Assembly: GCF_020532645.1 (NCBI RefSeq)
Contig: NZ_JAJAUZ010000042.1
Location: 1 to 64,000, forward strand
Source: Streptomyces bambusae
Lineage (GTDB): Bacteria; Actinomycetota; Actinomycetes; Streptomycetales; Streptomycetaceae
DNA: 64,000 nt
Direction: 5' to 3'
The notes below the pieces were generated by a model. The model saw only the letters and a program-made list of their open reading frames with translations. It did not search any database and was not told the DNA's origin. A program made the position numbers and the translations under genes. Below, piece after piece: positions 7,552 to 15,760 of the stretch (position 1 is its first letter; the number at the start of each line of letters is the position of its first letter).

Positions 7552-9191
7552 GCGTAGCCCTGCTCGGCCAGGAAGCGCTGCCGGTGGGCGGCGAAGTCCT
7601 GGTCGATCGTGTCGCGGGCCACCACCGAGTAGAAGCGGGCCTCGTGACCGTCCGCCTTCGGACGCAGCACGCGGCCGAGCCGCTGCGCCTCCTCCTGCCG
7701 GGACCCGAACGTGCCCGACACCTGGATGGCGACGGTCGCCTCCGGCAGGTCGATGGAGAAGTTCGCGACCTTCGACACGACGAGCACGTTGATCTCGCCC
7801 TCGCGGAACGCGTCGAAGAGCTTCTCCCGCTGCGCGTTGGAGGTCTCGCCCTTGATCACGGGGGCGTCGAGGTGCGCGCCGAGCTCGTCGAGCTGGTCGA
7901 TGTACTGCCCGATGACCAGCGTCTGCTCGCCGCGGTGCCGCCGTACCAGCGCCTCGGTGACCTTGCGCTTCGTCGCCGTCGTCGCGCAGAACCGGTACTT
8001 CTCCTCGGTCTCGGCGGTGGCGTACGCGAGCCGCTCGCTCTCGGTCAGGTTCACCCGGACCTCGACGCAGTCGGCGGGCGCGATGTAGCCCTGCGCCTCG
8101 ATCTCCTTCCACGGCGCGTCGAACCGCTTCGGCCCGATCAGCGAGAAGACGTCCGACTCACGGCCGTCCTCGCGCACCAGCGTCGCCGTCAGGCCGAGCC
8201 GGCGGCGGGCCTGGAGGTCGGCGGTGAACTTGAAGACGGGCGCGGGCAGCAGGTGCACCTCGTCGTAGACGATCAGACCCCAGTCGCGGGAGTCGAACAG
8301 CTCCAGGTGCGGGTAGATGCCCTTCCGCTTCGTCGTCAGCACCTGGTAGGTGGCGATGGTGACCGGGCGGATCTCCTTGCGGGTGCCGCTGTACTCGCCG
8401 ATCTCGTCCTCGGTCAGCGAGGTCCGCTTCACCAGCTCGTGCTTCCACTGGCGGGCCGACACGGTGTTCGTCACGAGGATCAGCGTGGTCGCCTTGGCCT
8501 CGGCCATCGCCCCCGCGCCGACCAGCGTCTTGCCGGCGCCGCAGGGCAGCACGACCACCCCGGAGCCGCCGTGCCAGAAGCCGTCCACGGCCTGCCGCTG
8601 GTACGGGCGCAGCGACCAGCCGTCCTCCGCCAGGTCGATCGGGTGCGCTTCGCCGTCGACGTACCCGGCGAGGTCCTCGGCCGGCCAGCCCAGCTTGAGC
8701 AGCGTCTGCTTGATCTGCCCGCGCTCCGAGGGGTGCACGGCCACCGTGTCCGCGTCGATCCGCGCCCCGACCAGCGGGGTGACCCGCTTCGACCGCAGGA
8801 TCTCCTCCAGCACCGGCCGGTCGGTGCTGGTGAGCACCAGCCCGTGTGTGGGGTGCTTGCTCAGGGTCAGCCGCCCGTACCGGGCCATCGTCTCGGCGAC
8901 GTCGACCAGAAGCGCGTGCGGAACGGGGTAGCGCGAGTACTCCACGAGAGCGTCTACGACCTGCTCGGCGTCGTGCCCGGCGGCCCGCGCGTTCCACAGC
9001 CCGAGCGGTGTCACCCGGTACGTGTGGATGTGCTCGGGCGCCCGCTCCAACTCCGCAAACGGCGCAATGGCCCGCCGGCAGGCATCGGCGAGCTCATGGT
9101 CGACTTCGAGCAGCAGAGTCTTGTCACTCTGCACGATGAGGGGCCCGTTCACGCTGATCCCTTCCACACGGCCGGCCGTCCGGGTGCGCAC
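7509..9191 (-). CDS. Bacterial XPB-type DNA repair helicase
   Basis: This 560-residue SF2 helicase resembles the bacterial and archaeal homologues of eukaryotic XPB/ERCC3. The N-terminal third is the damage-recognition-like domain. LRPYQRQAVDGFW near 194-206 is the Q-like region and LPCGAGKT near 225-232 is Walker A. VYDEVHLLPAP is motif II (DEVH) and TATLVREDGRESD holds motif III plus the RED element typical of XPB. QVSGTFGSRQEEAQRLGRVLRPK is motif VI. The GTG at 9191 is chosen because GGAGG lies seven bases upstream; a TTG at 9197 is too close to that site. A helicase-associated protein gene follows upstream after DUF4291, suggesting a shared process. The role is presumably excision repair or DNA unwinding. 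Confidence 0.9.
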   Translation of the reverse strand: MRTRTAGRVEGISVNGPLIVQSDKTLLLEVDHELADACRRAIAPFAELERAPEHIHTYRVTPLGLWNARAAGHDAEQVVDALVEYSRYPVPHALLVDVAETMARYGRLTLSKHPTHGLVLTSTDRPVLEEILRSKRVTPLVGARIDADTVAVHPSERGQIKQTLLKLGWPAEDLAGYVDGEAHPIDLAEDGWSLRPYQRQAVDGFWHGGSGVVVLPCGAGKTLVGAGAMAEAKATTLILVTNTVSARQWKHELVKRTSLTEDEIGEYSGTRKEIRPVTIATYQVLTTKRKGIYPHLELFDSRDWGLIVYDEVHLLPAPVFKFTADLQARRRLGLTATLVREDGRESDVFSLIGPKRFDAPWKEIEAQGYIAPADCVEVRVNLTESERLAYATAETEEKYRFCATTATKRKVTEALVRRHRGEQTLVIGQYIDQLDELGAHLDAPVIKGETSNAQREKLFDAFREGEINVLVVSKVANFSIDLPEATVAIQVSGTFGSRQEEAQRLGRVLRPKADGHEARFYSVVARDTIDQDFAAHRQRFLAEQGYAYRIMDADELLSEG

Positions 9192-9249
9192 GGCCAAACC
9201 TCCAGTCTGCCGTATCGGCCGTGTGTGCGGGGAGGGGCGCGGCCTCCGG

Positions 9250-9834
9250 CTACGGCGCCGGGGTGTACGGGCGTTCCTCGGGGAGGAGGCTCCGGGCGGT
9301 GGTGAGGTCGCCGGTGCGGACCAGGGCGTGGATGTCGTGGGCGAGGGGGGTGACGTCGCGGATGGCGACGGTCCATTCGTCGGCGTAGGCGTGGGAGAGG
9401 GTGCCGGAGAGGCCGAGCTGGAGGGAGCGGTGGGGGAGGGGGGACAGGTGGAGGTCGCGTTCCGGATCCCATTGGATGCGGGCCTCCGTGGCGCGGAGCC
9501 GGCGCTTCCAGGTGGCCTCGTCGGGGTGGAGGCCGCGGACGTAGTGGGACAGGCAGGCGTTGCGGATCGCGTGGTCGAAGCCCTCGCGGGTGATCTCGAC
9601 CGCGAGGACGGTCTCCTGGTCGGGCTTGGTGCCCCAGCCGCAGCGGTACATCATCCACAGGAACGACGGCTTGATCCACGTCATGCGGTCCCGCTTCCAG
9701 GCCGCCGGGAAGCGGCCGTCGCGGGCCGCGGGCAGACCGAGCCGCGGGGCGTACGCCTGGTAGACGGTGACGGTGGTGTCGGTGTGGACGGCGCGGATCT
9801 GCTGCCGCGGGACGGGCGGGACGTTCTCTGACAT
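9250..9834 (-). CDS. DUF4291 family protein
   Basis: A 194-residue soluble protein with the signature of DUF4291: QIRAVHTDTTVTVYQAYAPR at the start, RMTWIKPSFLWMMYRCGWGTK in the first third, and repeated Trp/Arg-rich segments such as QWDPERDLHL later. The family is common in actinobacteria and fungi and has no established biochemical role. It lies between two helicase-related genes on the same strand, but spacing (about 60-75 bp each side) does not demand co-transcription. The ATG at 9834 matches the usual family N-terminus. Confidence 0.8.
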   Translation of the reverse strand: MSENVPPVPRQQIRAVHTDTTVTVYQAYAPRLGLPAARDGRFPAAWKRDRMTWIKPSFLWMMYRCGWGTKPDQETVLAVEITREGFDHAIRNACLSHYVRGLHPDEATWKRRLRATEARIQWDPERDLHLSPLPHRSLQLGLSGTLSHAYADEWTVAIRDVTPLAHDIHALVRTGDLTTARSLLPEERPYTPAP

Positions 9835-9907
9835 GCCGCCAGGGTGGCGGCGGTGGCGGGGCGGTGGCCAGCGGTTTTCGCCGCCTGCGCCCGCCGCGGG
9901 GCACGCG

Positions 9908-12568
9908 CTACACCTGGTCCTCGGCGAGTTCTGCCACGCCGGTGATGCGGTGCAGGGCGTACGTGCGGACCTCGTCGGAGGTGTGGTCGTAGCCCGTGAC
10001 GAAGCCGCCCTCGACGCGGACCGGGGCGATCACGCGCTGGCTGGCGGCCCCCTCCGCGTTCACGTAGCCGATCCACACGGCCGAGCCGGTGAGGGCCGCG
10101 GCCTGCACCGTCGCCAGGGTCTCGGCGGCGCTGGTGCGGGGCAGTTCGCCGGGGGCGAGGGGGGTGGACGGGGCCGCCGGCTCCTTGCGGACGGCGGTCG
10201 CCGCCAGGTCGCCGGCGCGGATCGCGCGGACGGCCGCGCCGAGCAGGGTGCCGTCCGGGACGGGCGGGCCGTCGGGCACGGGGGCCGGGGCGGTACGGGG
10301 CGGGGTGCGGTGCGCGGCGGCCCTGGCGACGAGGACGTCGCCGGTCGCGGACTCGGCGGCCGGGGCGTAGCCGAGGGAGCGCAGGCCGGCGAGGAGGGCG
10401 GCCGGGTCGGCGGTGGAGGCGAGGACGGTCGGGGCGAGGCGGCGCAGGCCGAGGCCCGCGGACCGCTTGTCGGCGAGGATCTCACCGAGCACGGAGTCGT
10501 CGTCGCAGCGCACGTACGAGGTGGCCGCGCCGACCCGCAGGTGCCCGTGGCGGCGGGCCACGTCGTCGATGAGGTACCCGAGCGGCTGCGGTACGGGCGT
10601 ACGGCTGTGCTCGGCGAGGAACGCCTGGAGGTCGGCGGCCGTCCGCCCGGAATCGAGCGCCCGCCGTACGGAACCGGGCGTGAACCGGTACACGGTGGCC
10701 CCGCCCTTCGACTCCACGTCGGCCAGCACGGCCAGCGTGTCCGCCAGCTCCCGCACCAGCGGCCCCGGCGCCACGGCGGTCAGGTCGGCCTGGAGGAGGA
10801 CGTGGTCGACGGGCTCGGGCAGCAGCGGCCCGAGCAGGGCGGCGGCCTCCGCGGCGGCCGCGGCGGCGGACTCGGCGGGGGTGGGGGCGTGTGGGGGCTC
10901 GGGGTGCGGGTGCGCACCCTCCGGACCGGGGGTTTCCGGACGGGCGGCGGGGACGGCCGCGGCGGCGGTCGTGCCGGGGTCGGCGACCGTGCCCGGCGCG
11001 GGCGTGTCGTCGGCTGCCCGCGTACCCGCCCGCAGCAGCGCGCGGCCGTGGGTGGACAGGGCGCCGCGGCCCGTCACGCCGAGGCGTTCGGCTTCGATGA
11101 GGGTCCAGTCGGCCAGCCGGGGGCGCAGGTCGGACGGGGTGCGGGTGGGGTGCTCCCAGGCGAGGCGGGCGAGGAGGGCGCCGTGGTCGGGCGCGCCGCC
11201 CGGCGGAAGGTCGGCGAGCAGGGAAAGGACGCGGTGGCGGACCTCCGGGGCGGCCGAGCGGTCGAGGCCGGGGCCGAGCGCCGACAGGGTGCGCCCCTTG
11301 GCGTCCTGTTCGCCGACCAGAGCGCCGGTACGGGTGGCCGGCAGCCAGGCCGCGGCGAGGGCGGCCCAGCGGTCCTGCGGGGGGAGCTCCAGCCAGTCGT
11401 CGTAGGCGGGCGTCGGCGCGTACCGCTCGTCCGCTTCGCCGTCGCCGGCCAGCAGTCCGGCGCCGAAGCACAGCTCGATCCAGAACACGGCGGTGGCCTC
11501 GTCGGTGTCCAGCACGGCGGCCGTCCGCTTGAGGTCGCGTACGGCCACCCCGCCCGCGCGCAGCACCAGCGGGCCGGTGTCCTCCCAGGACGAGAGGAGT
11601 TCCTCGACGGTGCCGACGGCGGCCAACGCCTGGCCGGCCGCGTTCGCATCCACAAGCTGTGGACGGTGTTCGTGCACGGCCGGCACCGGCGGGGCGACCG
11701 GCTCGGGCACGCGGTGGGCGCGCCCGCCACGCAGGTGCAGCGCCACCTCCCGCGGCAGCACGACCGTGCGCGCCGACACCGGCAGCAGCAGGCCGTGGTC
11801 GCGCAGCCACCGCACCGGCGGGGCCGGGTTCGCGGTCACCTCGCCGTACGGCGGACCCCACACCAGCCGGCCGAGCAGCTGGTGCGCCTCGGCCGGCGCC
11901 CGGTCCAGGAGCGCCGACATCCGGTCCCGGTCGGTGAACAGCGAGGTCAGCGCCGCGACCGCGGACACCGGGTCGTGGGTGGCGGGCAGCCCGGCGGTCG
12001 CCACGATCTCCTGGAGGCGGCCGGGCGACATGCCGGCCGTCGCCTCCGCGACGGTCGGGCCGAGGCCGGTGGGGGAGGGGCGGGAGGCGGTCGGCGTGAG
12101 GAGTTCACGGGCGGTGCGCACCAGCCGCAGCCGCTCGTCGTCCCCCCACAGCAGCGCCTGGTCGCGCAGCGCGGCGACGGCGCCGGGCAGGGCGGCGAGC
12201 ACGTCCGTGGCACCGGGCTGCCCGTCCGGGCCGTGGTCGCCGGTCATCAGGCCGGCCAGGATCCCGTACGGGCACGGGTCCGGGGCCACGGCCAGCGCCT
12301 CGGCGGTCTGCAGCGCGAACCGGTCCAGGCGTTCGAGGGCGCGCACCACCGAGGCGCGCGTGCCGGCCCGGGTGGCGAGCTGGGTCAGGTCGCCCGGCAC
12401 CGGCGCGAGCAGGTCGGGGCGGGCCCGCAGCAGTGCGGCGAGCGAGGCGTCGTCGCGGGCGCGCAGGGCTTCGGCGAGGGAGCGCGGCGCACCGGAGGCG
12501 GCCGCGGGTACGTCTGGCCCGCCGGGGGTGTGCCCGGCCGTGCTGGGAGAACTGCTTCCGTCGGACAC
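9908..12568 (-). CDS. Helicase-associated (XPB/Ssl2-like) domain protein
   Basis: This large 886-residue protein has no Walker A motif. The N-terminal half is helical and Ala/Leu-rich (SLAEALRARDDASLAALLRA near 30-50). The C-terminal part from about residue 590 (VDHVLLQADLTAVAPGPL, then YRFTPGSVRRALDSG and PQPLGYLIDDVARRHG) matches the helicase C-terminal-associated domain found in actinobacterial partners of XPB. A WYL-like tail (WIGYVNAEGAASQRVIAPVRVEGGFVTGYD is the region, residues near 840-870) may bind nucleic acid or ligand. The GTG at 12568 is favoured: AGGAGG lies five bases before it, inside the longer frame that begins at 12586. The function is unproven; the neighbouring XPB suggests DNA repair. 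Confidence 0.75.
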   Translation of the reverse strand: MSDGSSSPSTAGHTPGGPDVPAAASGAPRSLAEALRARDDASLAALLRARPDLLAPVPGDLTQLATRAGTRASVVRALERLDRFALQTAEALAVAPDPCPYGILAGLMTGDHGPDGQPGATDVLAALPGAVAALRDQALLWGDDERLRLVRTARELLTPTASRPSPTGLGPTVAEATAGMSPGRLQEIVATAGLPATHDPVSAVAALTSLFTDRDRMSALLDRAPAEAHQLLGRLVWGPPYGEVTANPAPPVRWLRDHGLLLPVSARTVVLPREVALHLRGGRAHRVPEPVAPPVPAVHEHRPQLVDANAAGQALAAVGTVEELLSSWEDTGPLVLRAGGVAVRDLKRTAAVLDTDEATAVFWIELCFGAGLLAGDGEADERYAPTPAYDDWLELPPQDRWAALAAAWLPATRTGALVGEQDAKGRTLSALGPGLDRSAAPEVRHRVLSLLADLPPGGAPDHGALLARLAWEHPTRTPSDLRPRLADWTLIEAERLGVTGRGALSTHGRALLRAGTRAADDTPAPGTVADPGTTAAAAVPAARPETPGPEGAHPHPEPPHAPTPAESAAAAAAEAAALLGPLLPEPVDHVLLQADLTAVAPGPLVRELADTLAVLADVESKGGATVYRFTPGSVRRALDSGRTAADLQAFLAEHSRTPVPQPLGYLIDDVARRHGHLRVGAATSYVRCDDDSVLGEILADKRSAGLGLRRLAPTVLASTADPAALLAGLRSLGYAPAAESATGDVLVARAAAHRTPPRTAPAPVPDGPPVPDGTLLGAAVRAIRAGDLAATAVRKEPAAPSTPLAPGELPRTSAAETLATVQAAALTGSAVWIGYVNAEGAASQRVIAPVRVEGGFVTGYDHTSDEVRTYALHRITGVAELAEDQV

Positions 12569-12660
12569 GTTCGCCTCCTGGTCCATCCGGCCAACGTTAG
12601 CCCCTGAGGGGCTCCATCAGGCGCTACCTTCGGGGCAGCGGGCACGGGAGGAGCCGGGGC

Positions 12661-13671
12661 GTGGGGATCGAGAGCGACCAGCTGGTCTACGACTATCTGA
12701 GCCGGGTCGGGGACCTGGCGCAGCGCCGGCAGCTGTCGTCGGGCGACCGGATGCGGCTGGTGGCCGCGCTGCGCGACGAGATCGACCGGCAGCGGGCCAA
12801 GTACGAGCCGGAGACCACGGCTTCGGTGCGGCGGATCCTGGACCGGCTGGGGAGCCCGGAGGAGCTGATCGAGGCGGCGGGGGGTACGGCCGGGAGCGAC
12901 GAGCCGGCTGTTCCCGTGGTGCCGGTCGTGTCGGTGCCGGTGCAGCGGGGGCCGCGGCGGTTCTTCAAGGGGGCGGAGCCGGAGGCTGCTGCGGAGCCGC
13001 CGCCGAGCACGGCGGCGCGGCCGCCGCATCTGGCGGGGGAGGACGAGCTGGGGTCCGACCGGGGGGAGCCGGACTGGTGGCGGGTGGAGCCGTCGGGGTT
13101 CGGGGCGGATGTGGGCGTGCCGGGGTTCGCGGGCGGGATCGAGATTCCGGAGCTGCTGAAGAAGCCGGCGGTTCCGGCGGCGGACGCGGTCGTTCCCGGG
13201 TCCGTTCCCGGGTCCGGGCCTGCGCCCGAGCCGGTGCCCGTGGCGGAGCCGGTGGGGCGGGTGCGGACCGTCGTACGGGCGTTGCGGGAGCGGCGGGGAG
13301 CCTCTTCGGCGGCGGCGGCCGAGTCCGCACCGCGGCAGCGGCCGCATGTGGTGCTGCTGCTGGCCGCGGCGGTGCTGGTGGGCGGGGCGGTCAGCGGGTC
13401 GTGGGTGGTGCTGGCGGGCGGGTGGCTGCTGGCGTACGTGTCCAAGGTGCTCGGCCCTGCGGAGAAGAAGGCCGTGCTGTTCGGCGTGCCGGGGGTGGTG
13501 CTGGGCGGGGCGGTGGTGTGGCTGTGGGGGCGGTCCCACGGGCGCTGGGGGGACCCGCTCGTCTCCGGCCGGGCGAGTGAGGCCTTCGTGGACCTGTGGC
13601 CGCTGCTGGTCCGCGTGGCGGCCGTCAGCTGTGCCGCGTACCTGGCCCTCCGCTCCCGCCGCCGCGCCTGA
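12661..13671 (+). CDS. HAAS-domain membrane protein of unknown role
   Basis: A 336-residue protein divergent from the helicase-associated gene. Residues 5-80 (LVYDYLSRVGDLAQ, RLVAALRDEIDRQR, RRILDRLGSPEEL) form the helical HAAS/DUF1700-type domain common in actinobacterial membrane regulators. A Pro/Ala/Glu-rich linker spans about 85-225. Four hydrophobic segments follow: about 229-246, 248-266, 275-295 and 312-330. GTG at 12661 is preceded by GGGAGGAG with good spacing. I cannot assign a function. HAAS domains often sit with PadR-type regulators, but no such gene is adjacent. Confidence 0.7.
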   Translation: MGIESDQLVYDYLSRVGDLAQRRQLSSGDRMRLVAALRDEIDRQRAKYEPETTASVRRILDRLGSPEELIEAAGGTAGSDEPAVPVVPVVSVPVQRGPRRFFKGAEPEAAAEPPPSTAARPPHLAGEDELGSDRGEPDWWRVEPSGFGADVGVPGFAGGIEIPELLKKPAVPAADAVVPGSVPGSGPAPEPVPVAEPVGRVRTVVRALRERRGASSAAAAESAPRQRPHVVLLLAAAVLVGGAVSGSWVVLAGGWLLAYVSKVLGPAEKKAVLFGVPGVVLGGAVVWLWGRSHGRWGDPLVSGRASEAFVDLWPLLVRVAAVSCAAYLALRSRRRA

Positions 13672-13679
13672 CCCCGCCG

Positions 13680-14015
13680 CGCCCCAAACCCCGGGGCTCG
13701 GCCCCGAACCCGCGCCTCGAACGCCGGCGGGGCTCAAAGATGCAGGGGCTCCGCCCCCACACCCCCGCGCCTCAATCGCCGGCGGGGCTGGATGTCGGGG
13801 CTCGGCCCCGGACCCCGGGCCTCGATCGTCGGCGGGGCTCAAAGATGCAGGGGCTCCGCCCCCACACCCCCGCGCCTCAATCGCCGGCGGGGCTGGATGT
13901 CGGGGCTCGGCCCCGGAACCCGGGCCTCGATCGTCGGCGGGGCTCAAAGATGCAGGGGCTCCGCCCCCACACCCCCGCGCCTCAAACGCCGGCGGGGCTG
14001 GATTTCGGGGCGGCG
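13680..14015. repeat. Second intergenic repeat field with 105-bp tandem units
   Basis: This field contains the same module as at 3190-3720 (GGGGCTC..GCCCC, then GCGCCTC, then AATCGCCGGCGGGGCT). A 105-bp higher-order unit beginning TCAAAGATGCAGGGGCTCCG occurs at 13734, 13839 and, truncated, at 13944; the two full copies are almost identical. Variants in the core are ATCGCC, ATCGTC and ACGCC. All copies read on the plus strand, away from the stop codon of the HAAS protein. The rest of 13672-14089 contains no gene. Confidence 0.88.
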
Positions 14016-14089
14016 GTCGGGGTGCGGGGGAGTCCCGGGGTCATCGGGGGTTTGTGTGGGGTTTACGGGGCGGCGGGAGAATGGGCCGT

Positions 14090-14743
14090 ATGAGTGCCGC
14101 TACCGTTCCCACCCGCCCCCTCACCGTCGGCTTCGACCTCGACATGACCCTGATCGACTCACGCCCCGGCATCCGCGCCACGTACGAGGAGCTGGCCGCG
14201 CAGACGGGGACGTACATCGACGCCGAGGCGGCGGTCAGCCGGCTGGGGCCGCCGCTCGACGAGGAGCTGGCGTACTGGTTCCCCGCGGAGCGGATCCCGG
14301 AGATGGCCGACCGGTACCGCGCGCTGTACCCCGCGCACGCCGTCGCCCGCATCCCCGCGATGCCCGGCGCGCGCGAGGCCATCGAGGCCGTGCAGGCGCT
14401 CGGCGGCAGCGCGATCGTCGTGACGGCCAAGCACGAGCCGAACGCCCGGCTCCACCTCGACCACCTCGGCATGCGCCCGGACGCCGTGGTCGGCTCGCTC
14501 TGGGCGGAGGCCAAGGCGGAGGCCCTGCGGGCGCACGGCGCATCGGTGTACGTGGGCGACCACGTCGGCGACGTACGCGGCGCCCGGACGGCCGGCGCGC
14601 TGTCGGTGGCGGTCCCGACCGGCCCCTGCTCGGCGGACGAGCTGAAGGCGGCCGGCGCGGACGTCGTCCTCGCCGACCTGACGGCCCTCCCGGCCTGGCT
14701 CGCCACGTACACGGCGACCCGCGGCATGCCCACCCCCGCCTGA
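14090..14743 (+). CDS. HAD-superfamily phosphatase (phosphoglycolate phosphatase-like)
   Basis: This 217-residue HAD hydrolase has motif I FDLDMTLIDS (nucleophile Asp16, general acid Asp18), motif II in IVVTAKHE, a downstream Lys in the KAEALRA region for motif III, and motif IV VGDHVGDVRGA. The helical cap between residues 25 and 95 is typical of class C1 enzymes such as Gph. A small phosphorylated metabolite is the likely substrate. The ATG at 14090 has GGGAG ten bases upstream; an ATG at 14081 would add three residues but lies too close to the site. It is a single gene between the repeat field and a small convergent membrane-protein gene. Confidence 0.85.
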   Translation: MSAATVPTRPLTVGFDLDMTLIDSRPGIRATYEELAAQTGTYIDAEAAVSRLGPPLDEELAYWFPAERIPEMADRYRALYPAHAVARIPAMPGAREAIEAVQALGGSAIVVTAKHEPNARLHLDHLGMRPDAVVGSLWAEAKAEALRAHGASVYVGDHVGDVRGARTAGALSVAVPTGPCSADELKAAGADVVLADLTALPAWLATYTATRGMPTPA

Positions 14744-14826
14744 GCCGGGCGGTCCGGGCCGCGCCGGGGGCGTCCGTTCGCGCCGGGCCGCGCCCGCGCG
14801 GTCCCGCCGGCCGGGCGCCCGTCCCG

Positions 14827-15072
14827 CTACACCTCCCGCGCCGCCCGCCGCTGCGCCGCCGCGGAGCGGAGGACGCCCGCGCCGGCGATGGCGAAGCCGA
14901 CGCCCATCAGCATGCAGACCGCGTAGGCGATCGGGGGGAAGGGGTCGGTGCCGAGGAAGAGGGGGGCCATCGTCGCGAGGGTGGCCACCGCGCCGATGAT
15001 GAAGACGATTCCGCCGGCGCGGACCAGCGCGTCGCCGGGGCGGGGTTCGTCGGTTGCAGGAGTAGCAGTCAC
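14827..15072 (-). CDS. Small two-TM membrane protein, 81 aa
   Basis: An 81-residue protein beginning VTATPATDEPRPGDALVRAG. Two hydrophobic segments, near 20-40 (IVFIIGAVATLATMAPLFL) and 47-68 (PIAYAVCMLMGVGFAIAGAGV), are separated by a short GTDPFP loop. The tail is basic (RSAAAQRRAAREV). The sequence looks like a genuine small integral membrane protein; I know of no function. GTG at 15072 is chosen because the frame upstream is the shadow of the cold-shock gene. It is transcribed divergently from the cold-shock gene, sharing a 177-bp region. Confidence 0.65.
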   Translation of the reverse strand: MTATPATDEPRPGDALVRAGGIVFIIGAVATLATMAPLFLGTDPFPPIAYAVCMLMGVGFAIAGAGVLRSAAAQRRAAREV

Positions 15073-15127
15073 CCGACCAGGGTAGATCCCTGTCCTGGGC
15101 CGCCCGCAGGAAGGACCCTGAGACGTC

Positions 15128-15155
15128 TTGTCAGCGGGCCCTGGACCATTAGCCT
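15128..15155 (+). promoter_or_regulatory. HrdB-type promoter for the cold-shock gene
   Basis: TTGTCA (15128-15133) and TAGCCT (15150-15155) are separated by 16 bp, a good match to vegetative sigma-factor promoters in Streptomyces. Transcription would start near 15162 and leave a leader of about 88 nt before the GTG at 15250, a length often used for regulation of cold-shock mRNAs. Confidence 0.55.
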
Positions 15156-15249
15156 GGAAGCGGCGGGTCACAGAGGACCCGCTGTACTGCTGTCCGGAGC
15201 CGTTTTCGCGGCGGTTCGGACCCGACGAACACAAGGACGAGGAACAGAC

Positions 15250-15633
15250 GTGCCTACCGGCAAGGTCAAGTGGTTCAACAGCGAGAAGGGCTTCGGCTTT
15301 CTCTCCCGCGACGACGGCGGCGACGTCTTCGTGCACTCGTCGGTGCTCCCTGCCGGGGTGGACGCACTCAAGCCCGGCCAGCGCGTGGAGTTCGGTGTCG
15401 TTGCAGGCCAGCGCGGTGACCAGGCCCTTTCCGTGACCGTCCTGGAGCCCGCGCCCTCGGTCGCTGCCGCGCAGCGCCGCAAGCCCGACGAGCTCGCCTC
15501 CATCGTGCAGGACCTGACGACGCTGCTGGAGAACGTGACGCAGCAGCTGGAGCGCGGCCGCTACCCCGACAAGGCGCACGGCTCGAAGATCGCCGGCATG
15601 CTCCGCGCGGTCGCCGACCAGCTGGACGTCTGA
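15250..15633 (+). CDS. Cold-shock domain protein with C-terminal extension
   Basis: This 127-residue protein has a canonical N-terminal cold-shock domain (1-66). It carries GKVKWFNSEKGFGFLSRDD with RNP1 KGFGF and the RNP2 motif VFVHSS, which bind single-stranded nucleic acids. Instead of stopping at about 67 residues like CspA, it continues with a helical tail (KPDELASIVQDLTTLLENV, then MLRAVADQLDV) of about 55 residues. The tail is predicted to form amphipathic helices and perhaps to oligomerise. Start GTG at 15250 has GAGGA upstream. It is a monocistronic gene closed by the strong bidirectional terminator at 15692-15737. Confidence 0.9.
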   Translation: MPTGKVKWFNSEKGFGFLSRDDGGDVFVHSSVLPAGVDALKPGQRVEFGVVAGQRGDQALSVTVLEPAPSVAAAQRRKPDELASIVQDLTTLLENVTQQLERGRYPDKAHGSKIAGMLRAVADQLDV

Positions 15634-15691
15634 CCGCCCGGGTCCGGAGTGCCCGGCCCGGCCCCGCGTCCGTGCGCACGTACGTACGCGT

Positions 15692-15737
15692 CAAACACCT
15701 GTGCCCCGCCGCTCGAACGAGTGGCGGGGCATGTTTG
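15692..15737. terminator. Bidirectional intrinsic terminator (csp/mqnD)
   Basis: CAAACA pairs with TGTTTG, then TGCCCCGCC with GGCGGGGCA (9 bp), then CTCG with CGAG around an AA loop. The arms lie at 15692-15697/15732-15737, 15702-15710/15723-15731 and 15712-15715/15718-15721. It lies between the convergent ends of the cold-shock gene and mqnD and can serve both. Confidence 0.85.
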
Positions 15738-15760
15738 TGCGATCGGGGCAGGCCGCGGGA

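Noticed and set aside
9767..12607. 946-codon plus-strand frame opposite the helicase-associated gene
   Set aside because: Gly/Arg/Ala-rich antisense translation typical of high-GC DNA; the minus-strand frame has the recognisable domains and a ribosome site.
13680..14015. Possible CRISPR array in the repeat field
   Set aside because: Units are contiguous 105-bp repeats of a hairpin-rich module with no unique spacers, and there are no cas genes.
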